Below, in pieces: positions 38,349-47,049 of a DNA stretch of 64,000 nt (the first letter of the stretch is position 1; each line of letters begins with the position of its first letter). This stretch comes from Xanthomonas arboricola pv. guizotiae (GTDB lineage Bacteria > Pseudomonadota > Gammaproteobacteria > Xanthomonadales > Xanthomonadaceae): the NCBI RefSeq assembly GCF_002940205.1, contig NZ_MDSK01000021.1, positions 1 through 64,000 of the forward strand, in the 5' to 3' direction. Under the pieces are notes generated by a model. The model saw only the letters and a program-made list of their open reading frames with translations, was not told where the DNA came from and did not search any database. Made by a program: the position numbers and the translations under genes.

Positions 38349-40604
38349 ATGCTAACCACGATAAAGAGCAAATTCTTACTGGCATTGTTCGGAACGCTGA
38401 TTCCGAGCATCGCGCTCTGCCTATTTCTATTGAATAGCCTTCACACTTCCAAGAACAATGTTGGCACGCTCTACAATCGAGACTTCACAGGCTCTGCGCT
38501 TGCCAGCAGCATCGACGGTCAACTGACCCGGGTCGACATCAATATCCTGCGCATGATTGCTATCGGCACGCCCGAACTGATCGCACAGTGGAAACAGGAG
38601 AACGAAAAGCGATTCACTCAAGTGGCTGCCAGCATCGTTGAGCTAAAATATTTGCTAAGCCAGGAAAAGGAACATACGGCTAAGTTGCAAGCAATCACGG
38701 CGAGCTATGCGTTGATGCAAGCAGGGATGCAGCGCCAAGTTGAGTTGATCGAAGCGGGCGATATTCCGGGAGGCGCCGAAGTCAATCGGACTCAGGTCAA
38801 AGACAATGCCGATGCTACCTTCGCTGGGCTTGCCACACTTCGTGAGGAGCTCGGCAATTCAGCCAAGCTACGTTATCAGCAGCAGCAGGAAGCCAACACG
38901 CGTGCAATGACACTCTCCGCAATCGCGCTAGGGCTGATTACCTTGGCTGGTATCAGCATTGCCCTGATACTTGGCAATACAATTTCTCGTTCGATTCGAA
39001 CGGCAGTGACAGCTGTCGAACACTTGTCAAACGGAGTGCTCAATGTCGATGTCAAGGTCACGGGTAAGGATGAAACCGTGCAACTGGCCGAAGCGGTCTA
39101 TCGCATACGTGACCGTCTGCAGGGAGTCATTGCGGCGCAGCTAGAGATGGCACGCCAGCACGATGCTGGTGAGGTCAGCTATCGCATGGATGAAGAAGCG
39201 TTTCCAGGCGAGTATGGCCATATGGTGCGCGACGCCAATGCCTTGACCAACTCGCACATTGAAATCATGATGCGCTTGGCAAAGATTACAGGACGTTACG
39301 CGGTTGGTGATCTCTCTGAGGATATGGATCGGCTACCTGGCGAAAAAGCTGTGCTCACCGAAACGATGGACCAGGTCAAGCACAATCTGAAAGCAATCAA
39401 TCAGGAGATAAGTCACCTCGCCTCAGCTGCAGCAGCAGGGGACTTTAGCGTGCGCGGCGATGCCGAACGTTTCCAATACGATTTCCGCGTCATGGTGGAG
39501 AGCTTGAATCAGCTGATGGCCACCGCCGACACCAACCTGCATTCGCTGTCTTCGCTGCTGCAGCTCATCGCCGCAGGAGACCTGACCGCACGCATGACCG
39601 GCGAGTTTAACGGTGTGTTCGCGCAAATGCGCGATGACGCCAACACCACTGCCGCGCAGCTTGCCGAGATCGTTGGCCGCATCCAGCAGTCGGCGGTGTC
39701 GATCAACTCGGCGGCCAGCGAGATTGCCGCCGGCAACCAGGATCTGTCGCAGCGCACCGAACAACAGGCGGCCAACCTGGAAGAAACCGCCGCGTCGATG
39801 GAAGAACTGACCTCCACCGTGCGCCGGAACGCCGAACATGCGCGTCAAGCCAACCAGCTGGCGATCGGCGCGGCAGGCGTGGCGTCCCAAGGCGGCGAGA
39901 TCGTGAGCAAGGTCGTGGGGACCATGGCCGGGATTGAAGCATCGTCCAAGAAGATTGCGGACATCATCAGCGTCATCGACGGCATCTCTTTTCAGACCAA
40001 CATCCTGGCGTTGAATGCGGCAGTGGAAGCAGCACGCGCAGGGGACCAGGGCCGCGGATTTGCCGTGGTTGCCTCGGAAGTGCGCACGCTGGCCCAGCGC
40101 TCCACTGCCGCGGCCAAGGAGATCAAGACCCTGATCGACGACTCGGTCGAACGCGTCGCCGAAGGCTCGACGCTGGTGCATACGGCAGGCACCACGATGG
40201 CCGAGATCGTCTCCAGCGTGCAGCGCGTGACCGACATCATGGGTGAGATCTCCGCAGCCTCCCAGGAACAGTCGGCAGGCATCGAGCAGGTCAACATCAC
40301 GGTCACGCAGATGGACGAAACGACGCAGCAGAACGCAGCCCTGGTCGAGGAAGCGACGGCGGCGGCCCGTGCGATGGAAGAGCAAGCCACGCAGCTGACC
40401 GAGGCGGTGGCGGTTTTCAAGATCGACGGACAGAAAGCTGTTCCGGTCGGCGCAGCTGCTGGCACATCAGCCATTGCCAAGTCCGGAAGCAGGAAAACGG
40501 CAGCGCCCCTGAAGACACCTGCAAAGGTTGTCCCGCACAGGGCAGCCCGCAAACTCGAGTCCGTCACCGGCGCAACGGACGGCGCAGGCTGGCAGGAGTT
40601 CTGA
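38349..40604 (+). CDS. Methyl-accepting chemotaxis protein
   Basis: A 751-residue receptor. TM1 (~residues 8-28, [20 protein letters not shown]) and TM2 (~190-212) enclose a four-helix-bundle periplasmic domain. Several HAMP-like repeats follow (~212-440), then the signalling domain with [20 protein letters not shown] at its hairpin tip. The last five residues GWQEF resemble the CheR-binding pentapeptide. The 5' part up to ~39.48 kb has clearly lower GC and different codon use than the 3' part, so the gene looks mosaic. It lies between the two symE/sigma duplications. Ligand unknown. Confidence 0.93.
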   Translation: MLTTIKSKFLLALFGTLIPSIALCLFLLNSLHTSKNNVGTLYNRDFTGSALASSIDGQLTRVDINILRMIAIGTPELIAQWKQENEKRFTQVAASIVELKYLLSQEKEHTAKLQAITASYALMQAGMQRQVELIEAGDIPGGAEVNRTQVKDNADATFAGLATLREELGNSAKLRYQQQQEANTRAMTLSAIALGLITLAGISIALILGNTISRSIRTAVTAVEHLSNGVLNVDVKVTGKDETVQLAEAVYRIRDRLQGVIAAQLEMARQHDAGEVSYRMDEEAFPGEYGHMVRDANALTNSHIEIMMRLAKITGRYAVGDLSEDMDRLPGEKAVLTETMDQVKHNLKAINQEISHLASAAAAGDFSVRGDAERFQYDFRVMVESLNQLMATADTNLHSLSSLLQLIAAGDLTARMTGEFNGVFAQMRDDANTTAAQLAEIVGRIQQSAVSINSAASEIAAGNQDLSQRTEQQAANLEETAASMEELTSTVRRNAEHARQANQLAIGAAGVASQGGEIVSKVVGTMAGIEASSKKIADIISVIDGISFQTNILALNAAVEAARAGDQGRGFAVVASEVRTLAQRSTAAAKEIKTLIDDSVERVAEGSTLVHTAGTTMAEIVSSVQRVTDIMGEISAASQEQSAGIEQVNITVTQMDETTQQNAALVEEATAAARAMEEQATQLTEAVAVFKIDGQKAVPVGAAAGTSAIAKSGSRKTAAPLKTPAKVVPHRAARKLESVTGATDGAGWQEF

Positions 40605-40614
40605 CCCAGACACC

Positions 40615-40638
40615 GTGGGCCCAGGTTTCTGGGTCCAC
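40615..40638 (+). terminator. Hairpin after chemotaxis receptor
   Basis: GTGGGCCCAG and CTGGGTCCAC pair in 9 of 10 positions around a GTTT loop, 11 bp past the stop codon. There is no T-run, so termination strength is doubtful. Confidence 0.45.
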
Positions 40639-40885
40639 CGGGTTCTGATCCGACACATCCTTCCGCAGGACCAAGCGATGGCAAACGCTTGTCCTGCATG
40701 GTCGTGTCCGCTATAAGGTCGCTGAGCGGGCTTAACAGCACCGACATAGTGGCTAGGTAAATCTGACCCTGAGGTTTCCCCACATTTTTTCCGGCGAGAT
40801 GAAGCACTTGGTGCGCCAGGGTGTGGAAGAAGGTGCGCGCATGGGGCACGCTTCAAGGTGACTAAGCCAGAGAAGAGTGCTGACC

Positions 40886-41050
40886 ATGCGCGCCAGCGAA
40901 GTATTGCAGAAGTGCCTGTCCAACTCACTCTCCGGGATGCATGCATTACGCCAACGCGCCTTGTTGCGCGCGGTTGAAGCGCTGTTGCACGGAGGTCGGC
41001 TGACCCTGATCGACCTTGCACGTGCCTGGCCCGGCGCGACGCGGGTACGT
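40886..41050 (+). mobile_element. IS4-family transposase, N-terminal fragment
   Basis: ATG at 40886 opens MRASEVLQKCLSNSLSGMHA and continues ...LRAVEALLHGGRLTLIDLAR to about RVRA, where the frame runs into the duplicated symE/sigma segment. This is the typical start of IS4-type transposases in Xanthomonas and related genera (recall). Everything downstream of residue ~55 is missing. Sequence from ~40758 (TAAATCTGACCC) to the ATG may be the element's left end. Confidence 0.65.
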
Positions 41051-41330
41051 GCGACGTACGCCGTGCGTATGGCGGTGGTGTCTGAGGCGCTGCGTCGATG
41101 CCGGGTGGTGCAGGTATTGGTCGCGCGTTCGACCGGCAGCGGCATCCATGTGCTGCCGAAGCGCGGGTATCTGGCGAAAGTGCCAGCCAGGGTGTCATTC
41201 ACCAAGCGAGTTCTCCAACTGCAGGTCCGTTGCGCGGCGCGGGGCGCGGCGGGTTGGTCACTTTGCAGGTGCTACGGTGACGACCAACTCGCCGTTGCGC
41301 ATGCTTATGTTGAGTTTGCTGCCGATGGTG
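41050..41330. repeat. Duplicated ~280-bp segment, right copy
   Basis: Counterpart of 37742-38025. In this copy symE is intact. The sigma-factor leader frame (minus strand, from TTG at 41205; the left copy has ATG) is cut off by the IS4 fragment after about 55 residues. Confidence 0.8.
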
Positions 41331-41611
41331 AAGCCGAGTTGTTCCAGCCAGCGGCCGCGTAGGCGCAGTGTGGGGATGCGTTGGTGGCTGTCGGGGTAGT
41401 AGCCGTAGCCGACGGTGCAGTGTTGCGGGGCACGCGGGTGGCCTGGGCGGCGCGGCTTGTTGGGATCGGGGCGGGGCTCGGGGATGGGGGTGCGCTCGAG
41501 GTAGGGCCGCGGCGGGATCGAGGGATCGAGCGAGTGCCAGCCGATTTCGGTGGGTGGTGGCACGGTGGCGCGCTTGCGCGCTGGCTTGGGACTGGACGTG
41601 GGTCGACGCAT
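41258..41611 (-). CDS. symE: SymE-family toxin
   Basis: A 117-residue protein. A basic, Pro-rich N-terminus (MRRPTSSPKPARKRATVPPP) precedes the SymE fold at the C-terminus, with LRLRGRWLEQLGFTIGSKLN and ELVVTVAPAK. SymE of E. coli is an SOS-induced, AbrB-fold protein acting on RNA or the nucleoid, and is controlled by an antisense RNA. ATG at 41611 follows GGAGGGCTTTGCC. A structured leader (41690-41808) lies upstream. A 3' remnant of a second copy is at 37962-38025. Confidence 0.85.
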   Translation of the reverse strand: MRRPTSSPKPARKRATVPPPTEIGWHSLDPSIPPRPYLERTPIPEPRPDPNKPRRPGHPRAPQHCTVGYGYYPDSHQRIPTLRLRGRWLEQLGFTIGSKLNISMRNGELVVTVAPAK

Positions 41612-41689
41612 GGCAAAGCCCTCCTTGACGAACAGGCCCCGCCGCCGGGTGGCGACGGGATGTCGGGAGGTTAGAAACCGAAGACAGAC

Positions 41690-41808
41690 GGCGGGCGTAT
41701 TTCCCCGAAGGGTGTTGTATTAGCCGCCCTCCCGACGCAGGCAACGCGTCGGCTGCGCCAGCAGGAAGCTGCAGGCACAAAAAACCCACCGGGATTTCGG
41801 AGGTGGGT
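41690..41808 (-). ncRNA. Structured leader or small RNA upstream of symE
   Basis: Read on the minus strand, three hairpins follow one another. The first is an intrinsic-terminator-like stem ACCCACC/GGTGGGT with a six-T run (41808-41779). The second is a perfect CCGACGC/GCGTCGG stem (41752-41732). The third is a longer stem GGCGG/CCGCC enclosing CCC-TTCG-GGG (41728-41690). symE starts 79 bp later. The layout suggests an attenuator or regulatory RNA, but could also be the tail of an unrecognised small RNA. Inference from pairing only. Confidence 0.45.
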
Positions 41809-42127
41809 ACCGCTGTCTTAGGAGTTTCTACGCTCCGTGGCCAAAAGACTGCTACGCGCTGCGTGACATGTCAACTGGCTGATGCTGGCAATCTGGAAAG
41901 CGTTGATGGAAGATCCTTGCGTCAACGTTTGAAGCAGCAGGGTCAGAGTTGGATTGAACCTAGAGAGATTGCTACTCCAAGCGCATCCCCACCCTCCCGC
42001 AAATAGCTTTACGTTCCCTCGCTATCCATCACTATCGCGCCACTCAGATTCGGGCGCGATAGTGCATGACACGAACGGCGCGAATGAGAATTGGCCAGCA
42101 GCGCGATGTCGCGTGAGTAGGATTCCA
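41809..42127. other. Gap without recognisable gene
   Basis: Intergenic stretch between the symE leader and the first lipoprotein gene, of moderate GC. A short frame at 41803-42006 has no ribosome site or family features. Promoters for the lipoprotein-effector operon are expected here. Confidence 0.4.
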
Positions 42128-42817
42128 ATGATAAAAATTAGCTTCCGAAACCTGCTTCCCTTGTTGCTGCTTTCACTAGCGCTGCCAAGTGCATGTGCTC
42201 GCACGCCCCATGAAGCAAAGCGGGATGCAGGCACGCCATCTGCTGCGACAGTGACGCCGCCGCCTCAAGAGAAAAGCAGAGGTACCGACAACGGCGCCGT
42301 CCTCGTCTCTGCGAACACCACTCTGCAAGAATTGCAGCGCCGGCTGCTGCGCTTCATTGATGGACTGACAGTGCCAGCGGATCTGGACTATCCCCAGATG
42401 GAGTCAGCACTTGGCATCAAACTTGGACCACCGTCTGATCCGGCATACCCGTGGCGTGAAGTAAAGGAGGTTTCTCTGGCCGATGGCTATGAGCTCTACG
42501 CGACGCATCGCCCAACAAACGATGGATTCTCGCGAATAGAGGTTGCAGTGACTCCACCTGACCATAGCGACCCCACGCGCGTGCCTACGTCCACCTGCAT
42601 CTGGCAAGCAGAAGCACTCTCCAAAGCGCTCGAAGGGATGGGATACACGCGCGGCGGCCAGCGGCCGTTTCAGGGTGGATGGCTACGCCAGCATTGGCGC
42701 GCGATCAACGGCGGAAATCAGATTCTTTCGGTCTCATTGCTTCTTTATCGAACCAATGACCAAGGCAGTCGCCAAGAGTGCGTTTACAGCATGAAGATCG
42801 ATGGAGGCAAGCCATGA
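42128..42817 (+). CDS. Lipoprotein 1, candidate immunity protein of adjacent effector
   Basis: A 229-residue lipoprotein. The signal MIKISFRNLLPLLLLSLALP ends at a lipobox (PSAC), and a Pro/Thr-rich linker is followed by one globular domain (~residues 65-229). It is a paralogue of the next gene: both share LLRFIDG/LLRFVDG, DGYELYATH/DGYTFYATH, RGGQRPFQGGWLRQHWR, and a Cys in C(I/V)W. Its stop overlaps the next ATG (ATGA), and that gene overlaps the effector gene. Periplasmic lipoproteins encoded just upstream of XVIPCD effectors are the usual immunity proteins, hence the inference. Confidence 0.8.
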   Translation: MIKISFRNLLPLLLLSLALPSACARTPHEAKRDAGTPSAATVTPPPQEKSRGTDNGAVLVSANTTLQELQRRLLRFIDGLTVPADLDYPQMESALGIKLGPPSDPAYPWREVKEVSLADGYELYATHRPTNDGFSRIEVAVTPPDHSDPTRVPTSTCIWQAEALSKALEGMGYTRGGQRPFQGGWLRQHWRAINGGNQILSVSLLLYRTNDQGSRQECVYSMKIDGGKP

Positions 42818-43539
42818 AATGGGGCCCTCGAAGAGTAGAGCTTGTTAATACCGAACAGACCAGAACAGGAAGAAGATTTTTTCCCCTATTGTTGCTGCTC
42901 CTTGCGGCTGGACTTCAGGGCGCGTGCGCCGATCCTAAAACGGATTCCGCTACGTCATCTGCGTCAGCACCAGCACCAGCACCAGCCATTGTCCAGGATA
43001 CGATTGCGGGCGATCGCTCGGAGCGAAACATGCCCAGCATTAGCTCTCAAGAGCTAGAGGCTAGGTTGCTTAGGTTTGTCGATGGATTCAAGTCACCGGC
43101 CGACATGAATTACATACGCCTTGAGGCCGCACTGGACGCAAAGTTCGGCGGGACCTCAGACTCTGTGCATCCTTTTTACATCATGAAGAATATTCCCCTG
43201 AGTGACGGGTACACTTTTTACGCAACCCATGTACCCGCAGAAAAAATCTTCTCGAGTATGGAAGTCGCCGTCGGTCTACCAGAACGTATCGACCCAACGC
43301 GTACGCCTACCTCGCGTTGCGTTTGGGATGCAACAACCCTGTCACAAAAACTGGAGGAGATGGGCTACAAGCGTGGTGGGCAAAGGCCTTTCCAGGGAGG
43401 ATGGCTGCGTCAGCACTGGCGCTCGCTCAACAATGGAAAACAAGGCTTCTCCGTCGCGTTGCTGATCTACCGAACCAGTCAGGACAGTGGTTCGCGCGAA
43501 TGCGCCTACGGCATGCAGATTGATGGGGGCAACGCATGA
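42814..43539 (+). CDS. Lipoprotein 2, candidate immunity protein (paralogue)
   Basis: A 241-residue lipoprotein-like protein starting MKWGPRRVELVNTEQ, with a hydrophobic stretch FFPLLLLLLAAGLQGACADP carrying the lipobox QGAC about residue 36, so the n-region is long. The globular domain is a diverged copy of lipoprotein 1. Overlaps both neighbours by ATGA (42814 and 43536), so the three genes are translated together. Tandem duplicates of immunity genes may widen protection against effector variants. Function inferred from context only. Confidence 0.8.
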   Translation: MKWGPRRVELVNTEQTRTGRRFFPLLLLLLAAGLQGACADPKTDSATSSASAPAPAPAIVQDTIAGDRSERNMPSISSQELEARLLRFVDGFKSPADMNYIRLEAALDAKFGGTSDSVHPFYIMKNIPLSDGYTFYATHVPAEKIFSSMEVAVGLPERIDPTRTPTSRCVWDATTLSQKLEEMGYKRGGQRPFQGGWLRQHWRSLNNGKQGFSVALLIYRTSQDSGSRECAYGMQIDGGNA

Positions 43540-44715
43540 TACGTGTCGACCCAAGAATTGAGCCCCTGCTGGCACAGATGGCAAACGATCCGCGCCTTCC
43601 AAAAGAGGCCGAGTCCAGTATTCGTCAAGCGCTATCGGAATCTCCCTACCTATCGAGTTTGCTTGGTAATGCGATAGAGAAGGGGCATATCGGATCGATC
43701 GCGGTCTCGCATGGCCAGAACAACGGCGGTCATTTCCAAGATGGCAAGAATGGCAGCGCCGGCACGCTCAACATCAGCGCAGCAGCGTTCAGCGAATTCA
43801 CGGGCGCGCAGCGTATTGACTACATCACTGAAGTACTTGGGCATGAAACGATGCATGGTGTGCTGGCAGAGCACCGGACTCAAGCGCTGGCGGAGTTCGC
43901 AAAGACAATGGGCAACCGGATGCAGGAGGCGCACGAGAATCGCGAGGGTCAGGTCGACCTTACCGGGCCAACACGCGTCTATCTGGATAGCACCCGGGAG
44001 GATGAGGCGCTCTCAGAGATTTCAGGCATGCGTGCACTTCATGACCGCATCAAGCATCAGAACCCTGGCATGCCTGATAAAATGGTCGAGCTTCGACTGC
44101 TCCAGCGCTCGACTACGCGTTGTGTGGAAAGAGACGTTGCTCCACCGCAGTTTGCCAACGGATTGACATATCAAGAGCTCACCACGCGCCCGTTCTCACG
44201 TAATGATGCGCTGACAAAGTCGGTGGAAGAGTGCTTCTACGACAGTCGCGGCACGCTGGGCCCTCATAGCGACTCCGATTACCGGAACTACTACGGTGTC
44301 AATCCGATCAGTCACATCGCGCAAAACTACGCGCATCTGGCGCATGACCGCCAGCCTCCGGAAGTCCGCATCGATCTCAAATCCTTGGGCCTGGACCCAA
44401 GACAGCTGGAGCGCAACGGGCTGGACCTCGGGTCTGCGAAGACCTTCAACGTCGTTGACCTTGGCAAGGACGGCTATGGCATGGTCCAGCTCAAGGACAC
44501 TGGCGCACGCGGCGTTAGCTCTCCCAATCTTGCGACACCGAATGAGCCAAGCCGCACATTGACCCCTGCAGAAGCGGGGCACCCGGACCATGCCATGCAT
44601 CAGCAGATCCGAAGCAAAGTGGAGCAGCTAGACGCCGCCAACGGCCGCACGTTTGACGCCACCAGTGAACGAATGACAGCCAGTCTGCTGACGCTAGCCA
44701 AAGACAATGGGCTAA

Positions 44716-44867
44716 GGAACCTCTGAACAACTCTTGGCGTTGCGAGCGAACTTGGGATTTCGCTTGATCACGACAATCTCCGTTGCTGAAAATCAATCAC
44801 TTACGCGTGATGGCTCCAACCTCAGGCGTCGATCAGAAGTCTATCGAGGAGTTGTTCAGAGCTTCCC
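44716..44867 (+). mobile_element. 152-bp MITE, copy A
   Basis: Begins GGAACCTCTGAACAACTC and ends GAGTTGTTCAGAGCTTCCC, which are near-perfect inverted repeats. It is flanked by TAA at 44713-44715 and 44868-44870 (target duplication; CTAA is equally possible because of the element's terminal C). No coding capacity. The ends resemble those of IS5-type elements, so it is probably mobilised in trans. Confidence 0.88.
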
Positions 44868-45055
44868 TAACCCGGGTGGATCACGTGCTGCTCAGCGAAA
44901 AGACCAAAGACTCGCCCACTGCGCAGACCTTGTTTGTAGTGCAAGGCGATCCAAAGGATCCGGCCATGCTGCGCGCCCATATGCCAACGGCCGACGCCGC
45001 GCAGCGGCCTGTTCAAGAGAGCTTTACGCAACTGGAATCTGTCAACCAGCGCTTA

Positions 45056-45207
45056 GGGAAGCTCTGAACAACTCCTCGATAGACTTCTGATCGACGCCTG
45101 AGGTTGGAGCCATCACGCGTAAGTGATTGATTTTCAGCAACGGAGATTGTCGTGATCAAGCGAAATCCCAAGTTCGCTCGCAACGCCAAGAGTTGTTCAG
45201 AGGTTCC
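45056..45207 (-). mobile_element. 152-bp MITE, copy B (inverted)
   Basis: Reverse complement of copy A, with no difference found on reading both through. Flanked by TTA at 45053-45055 and 45208-45210. Excising it with one TTA restores the codons ...QRLAHERTQE. The two inverted copies bracket 188 bp of effector sequence. Confidence 0.88.
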
Positions 45208-45294
45208 TTAGCGCATGAGCGCACGCAAGAAATGGCGATCGAACAGCAGCGCTCACAGGAGCAACAACAGCGCGGCCCCGTTCCGTCGCTTTGA

Positions 45295-45552
45295 GGCGAT
45301 GACGTGCCCGCACTTGTCATCATCAAAGGCTAGCAGCTCTTGATCAACAAGGAACGGCGCTGATTCCTAAGTGAATCTGACCCGTTCTTCACTAAGCAGA
45401 CGAAACCGTGGCAGTCGTTCGATTGTGCTTCGATAGATTGAAAGACCTCTTACTTGCTTGCGCATGCGCTAGTTTTTATGTAACAACCAGGAGAGCGGGC
45501 AGGTGGACTTTTTAAGTAAACCTGACCCCATTATTTCTCAACTATTGCACAT
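45295..45552. other. Gap with repeated CTGACCC motif
   Basis: No gene. AAGTGAATCTGACCC (45369-45383) and AAGTAAACCTGACCCC (45514-45529) are similar to TAAATCTGACCC at 40758 and may be scars of insertion-sequence ends. The GC content falls from here to ~48.7 kb. Confidence 0.45.
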
Positions 45553-46221
45553 TTACTCGACCACCAAGCTGTCACGGTCTTTGTAAAGTGATGACCGGCC
45601 GATATTTCCGCGATATTTGAGCTTAGTCTTGAGAAAATGAGTACAAACTCTCTCGAAGGTAGGGTCAACTCGTGGATCAAAGAAAACATTCTCTATAAGG
45701 TCATGGGGGTCTACCGGCACGCGAAGAGAGTCTAAAACTAGTGTATTATCGGCACGCCTGTCGTCCACCACAATTCTTACTTCAGATTCGTGATCGAATG
45801 CGTCGCGCTTAATTAGAAGCGCATCAGCCGCCCGCCGCGCTGTGTAATTCACACGCAATTCGTCAGCAATTTTAGATATCTCTTTGTTAATTTTTTTTGC
45901 GGAGGCGTATCGAACGTCTTTGACCAGCCAACCAATCTCTCTTATTTCTTTGAAGGACCGCAAGGACTTAAATAACTTCTGCTTTGTAGTGCGTATACGG
46001 ATTCCTGTGCGATCCTGTGAGTAAATCCGCCACATGGCATCTGACACAGACTTCTTGCACCAGCACTGAGCAAAGAAACGATCTGAACGCTGATGTTTGA
46101 GGATTCTTTCGTATGGGTCATCCCACGACGCCGGAGATGCTAGATAAAGTTCCTTCGTATCGAACAAGTCGACAACGTGTCTGAAGCTTGTGATTCTATA
46201 GAGGAAGGAAGATGTAGACAT
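45553..46221 (-). CDS. DUF2971-like protein of AT-rich cassette
   Basis: A 222-residue cytoplasmic protein. The N-terminus (MSTSSFLYRITSFRHVVDLF, then TKELYLASPASWDDPYER) and the middle FAQCWCKKSVSDAMWRIYSQ followed by GIRIRT are the layout of DUF2971 proteins, which are common in defence islands. C-terminal FDHESEVRIVVDD fits too. ATG at 46221; an in-frame TTG at 46236 is possible. It is 20 bp after the HEPN-like gene, so co-transcribed. Low GC and common AGA/ATA codons indicate horizontal origin. Biochemical role unknown. Confidence 0.8.
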   Translation of the reverse strand: MSTSSFLYRITSFRHVVDLFDTKELYLASPASWDDPYERILKHQRSDRFFAQCWCKKSVSDAMWRIYSQDRTGIRIRTTKQKLFKSLRSFKEIREIGWLVKDVRYASAKKINKEISKIADELRVNYTARRAADALLIKRDAFDHESEVRIVVDDRRADNTLVLDSLRVPVDPHDLIENVFFDPRVDPTFERVCTHFLKTKLKYRGNIGRSSLYKDRDSLVVE

Positions 46222-46241
46222 GTTAGGGACTACCAATTGGG

Positions 46242-46940
46242 TTAAGCCGAACTGCGAATAGGTTTCGGCTTGGATGAAATTTTAGGCAGCAACGCCGCCA
46301 CATCCGAATGCAGCGCCTTGCAATACTGATTCATTAAAACGGAAATCGCATCGCGATTGATTGTCAGCTGTTCGATCCAGGTTTCCTTAGACGCCCGATA
46401 AAGGTCTTCGGCCATCTTGACCCACTCGCGATTGTTGGTCGCGTGGACTGCTAAGAAAGAAAAGGTGGATAACTCACGCATCCGCTCGTCGTTAAATGCG
46501 CGGTCATGAACGTGACTGCCACGCTCAGAGACAATTTGCGACAGATGCAGTCGAACGTTCTTTTGCAGTTTTTCATATCGGTCTTTTGCCGTGGGCAGGC
46601 CTCGTTTCTGTCGCAGGCGAAGTATGGTCTTAGCGTATGAATCCATCCGCTCGTTCAAGATGTAAACCTCTTGAATGTAGAACGTGAGGTGGTACATAAG
46701 ATAGTCGTATAGCTTCAGGTCTCTCCTGCGAGGCGCGCGGCTTTTGATGAATGACAGACAAAGGTCTAGGCGATCGATTGCATCAGTTAGCTCGGTGAAG
46801 CGGCGAAAGACGGCGTCGATAAGCAACAGCTCTTCTGCGTTATGTGCGGCCGGATTCGATGCATCGTCAGGCTTGACCACGGACGAAATCCAATCGATCA
46901 AAAGTTCTTGGAATTTTTCCAGGTCGTTCTTGACCTTCAT
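46242..46940 (-). CDS. HEPN-like helical protein of AT-rich cassette
   Basis: A 232-residue, almost entirely helical protein. The segment SERGSHVHDRAF gives Arg140-x4-His145, the spacing of HEPN ribonuclease active sites (R-x4-6-H), with a polar helix before it (KNVRLHLSQIV). The identification is tentative: no other sequence landmark is fixed in HEPN proteins. ATG at 46940 with GACCGATATG upstream. Lies between the NTPase and the DUF2971-like gene on the same strand; a nuclease effector role would fit. Confidence 0.6.
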   Translation of the reverse strand: MKVKNDLEKFQELLIDWISSVVKPDDASNPAAHNAEELLLIDAVFRRFTELTDAIDRLDLCLSFIKSRAPRRRDLKLYDYLMYHLTFYIQEVYILNERMDSYAKTILRLRQKRGLPTAKDRYEKLQKNVRLHLSQIVSERGSHVHDRAFNDERMRELSTFSFLAVHATNNREWVKMAEDLYRASKETWIEQLTINRDAISVLMNQYCKALHSDVAALLPKISSKPKPIRSSA

Positions 46941-47049
46941 ATCGGTCTAAGCCTCTGAGCGTCATGAGAGACAAGCCAGTTAAATCGATAATGAAACTGC
47001 TCGCATTCTAGTCTAAGAAGAAATTATGCCATCATTTATGACTACACCT

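Larger units (their letters stand above)
43536..45294 (+). pseudogene. Metallopeptidase-type T4SS effector with XVIPCD-like tail, split by two MITEs
   Basis: Removing two 152-bp insertions with one copy of each 3-bp duplication joins 43536-44715, 44871-45055 and 45211-45294 into 1449 nt, one uninterrupted frame of 482 residues ending TGA at 45292. The N-terminal half has a zinc-peptidase HETMH motif (GHETMHGVLAEH). The C-terminal part begins AGHPDHAMHQQIRSKVEQLD and ends in a Gln-rich stretch (EQQRSQEQQQ), as in XVIPCD signals that send toxins through the Xanthomonas T4SS. The present gene stops at 44726, giving 396 residues with most of that tail lost, so secretion is probably abolished. Two lipoprotein genes overlap upstream. 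Confidence 0.82.

Noticed and set aside
40877..41362. A 161-codon plus-strand gene
   Set aside because: Only the first ~55 codons match an IS4 transposase N-terminus. The rest is antisense to the duplicated segment and symE.
41803..42006. 67-codon frame upstream of the lipoproteins
   Set aside because: No ribosome site, signal peptide or family resemblance, and it begins in the terminator hairpin of the symE leader.
44783..45067. A 94-codon frame taken as a separate small gene
   Set aside because: It starts inside MITE copy A and ends inside copy B. Its middle part is the continuation of the effector's C-terminal domain once the elements are removed.
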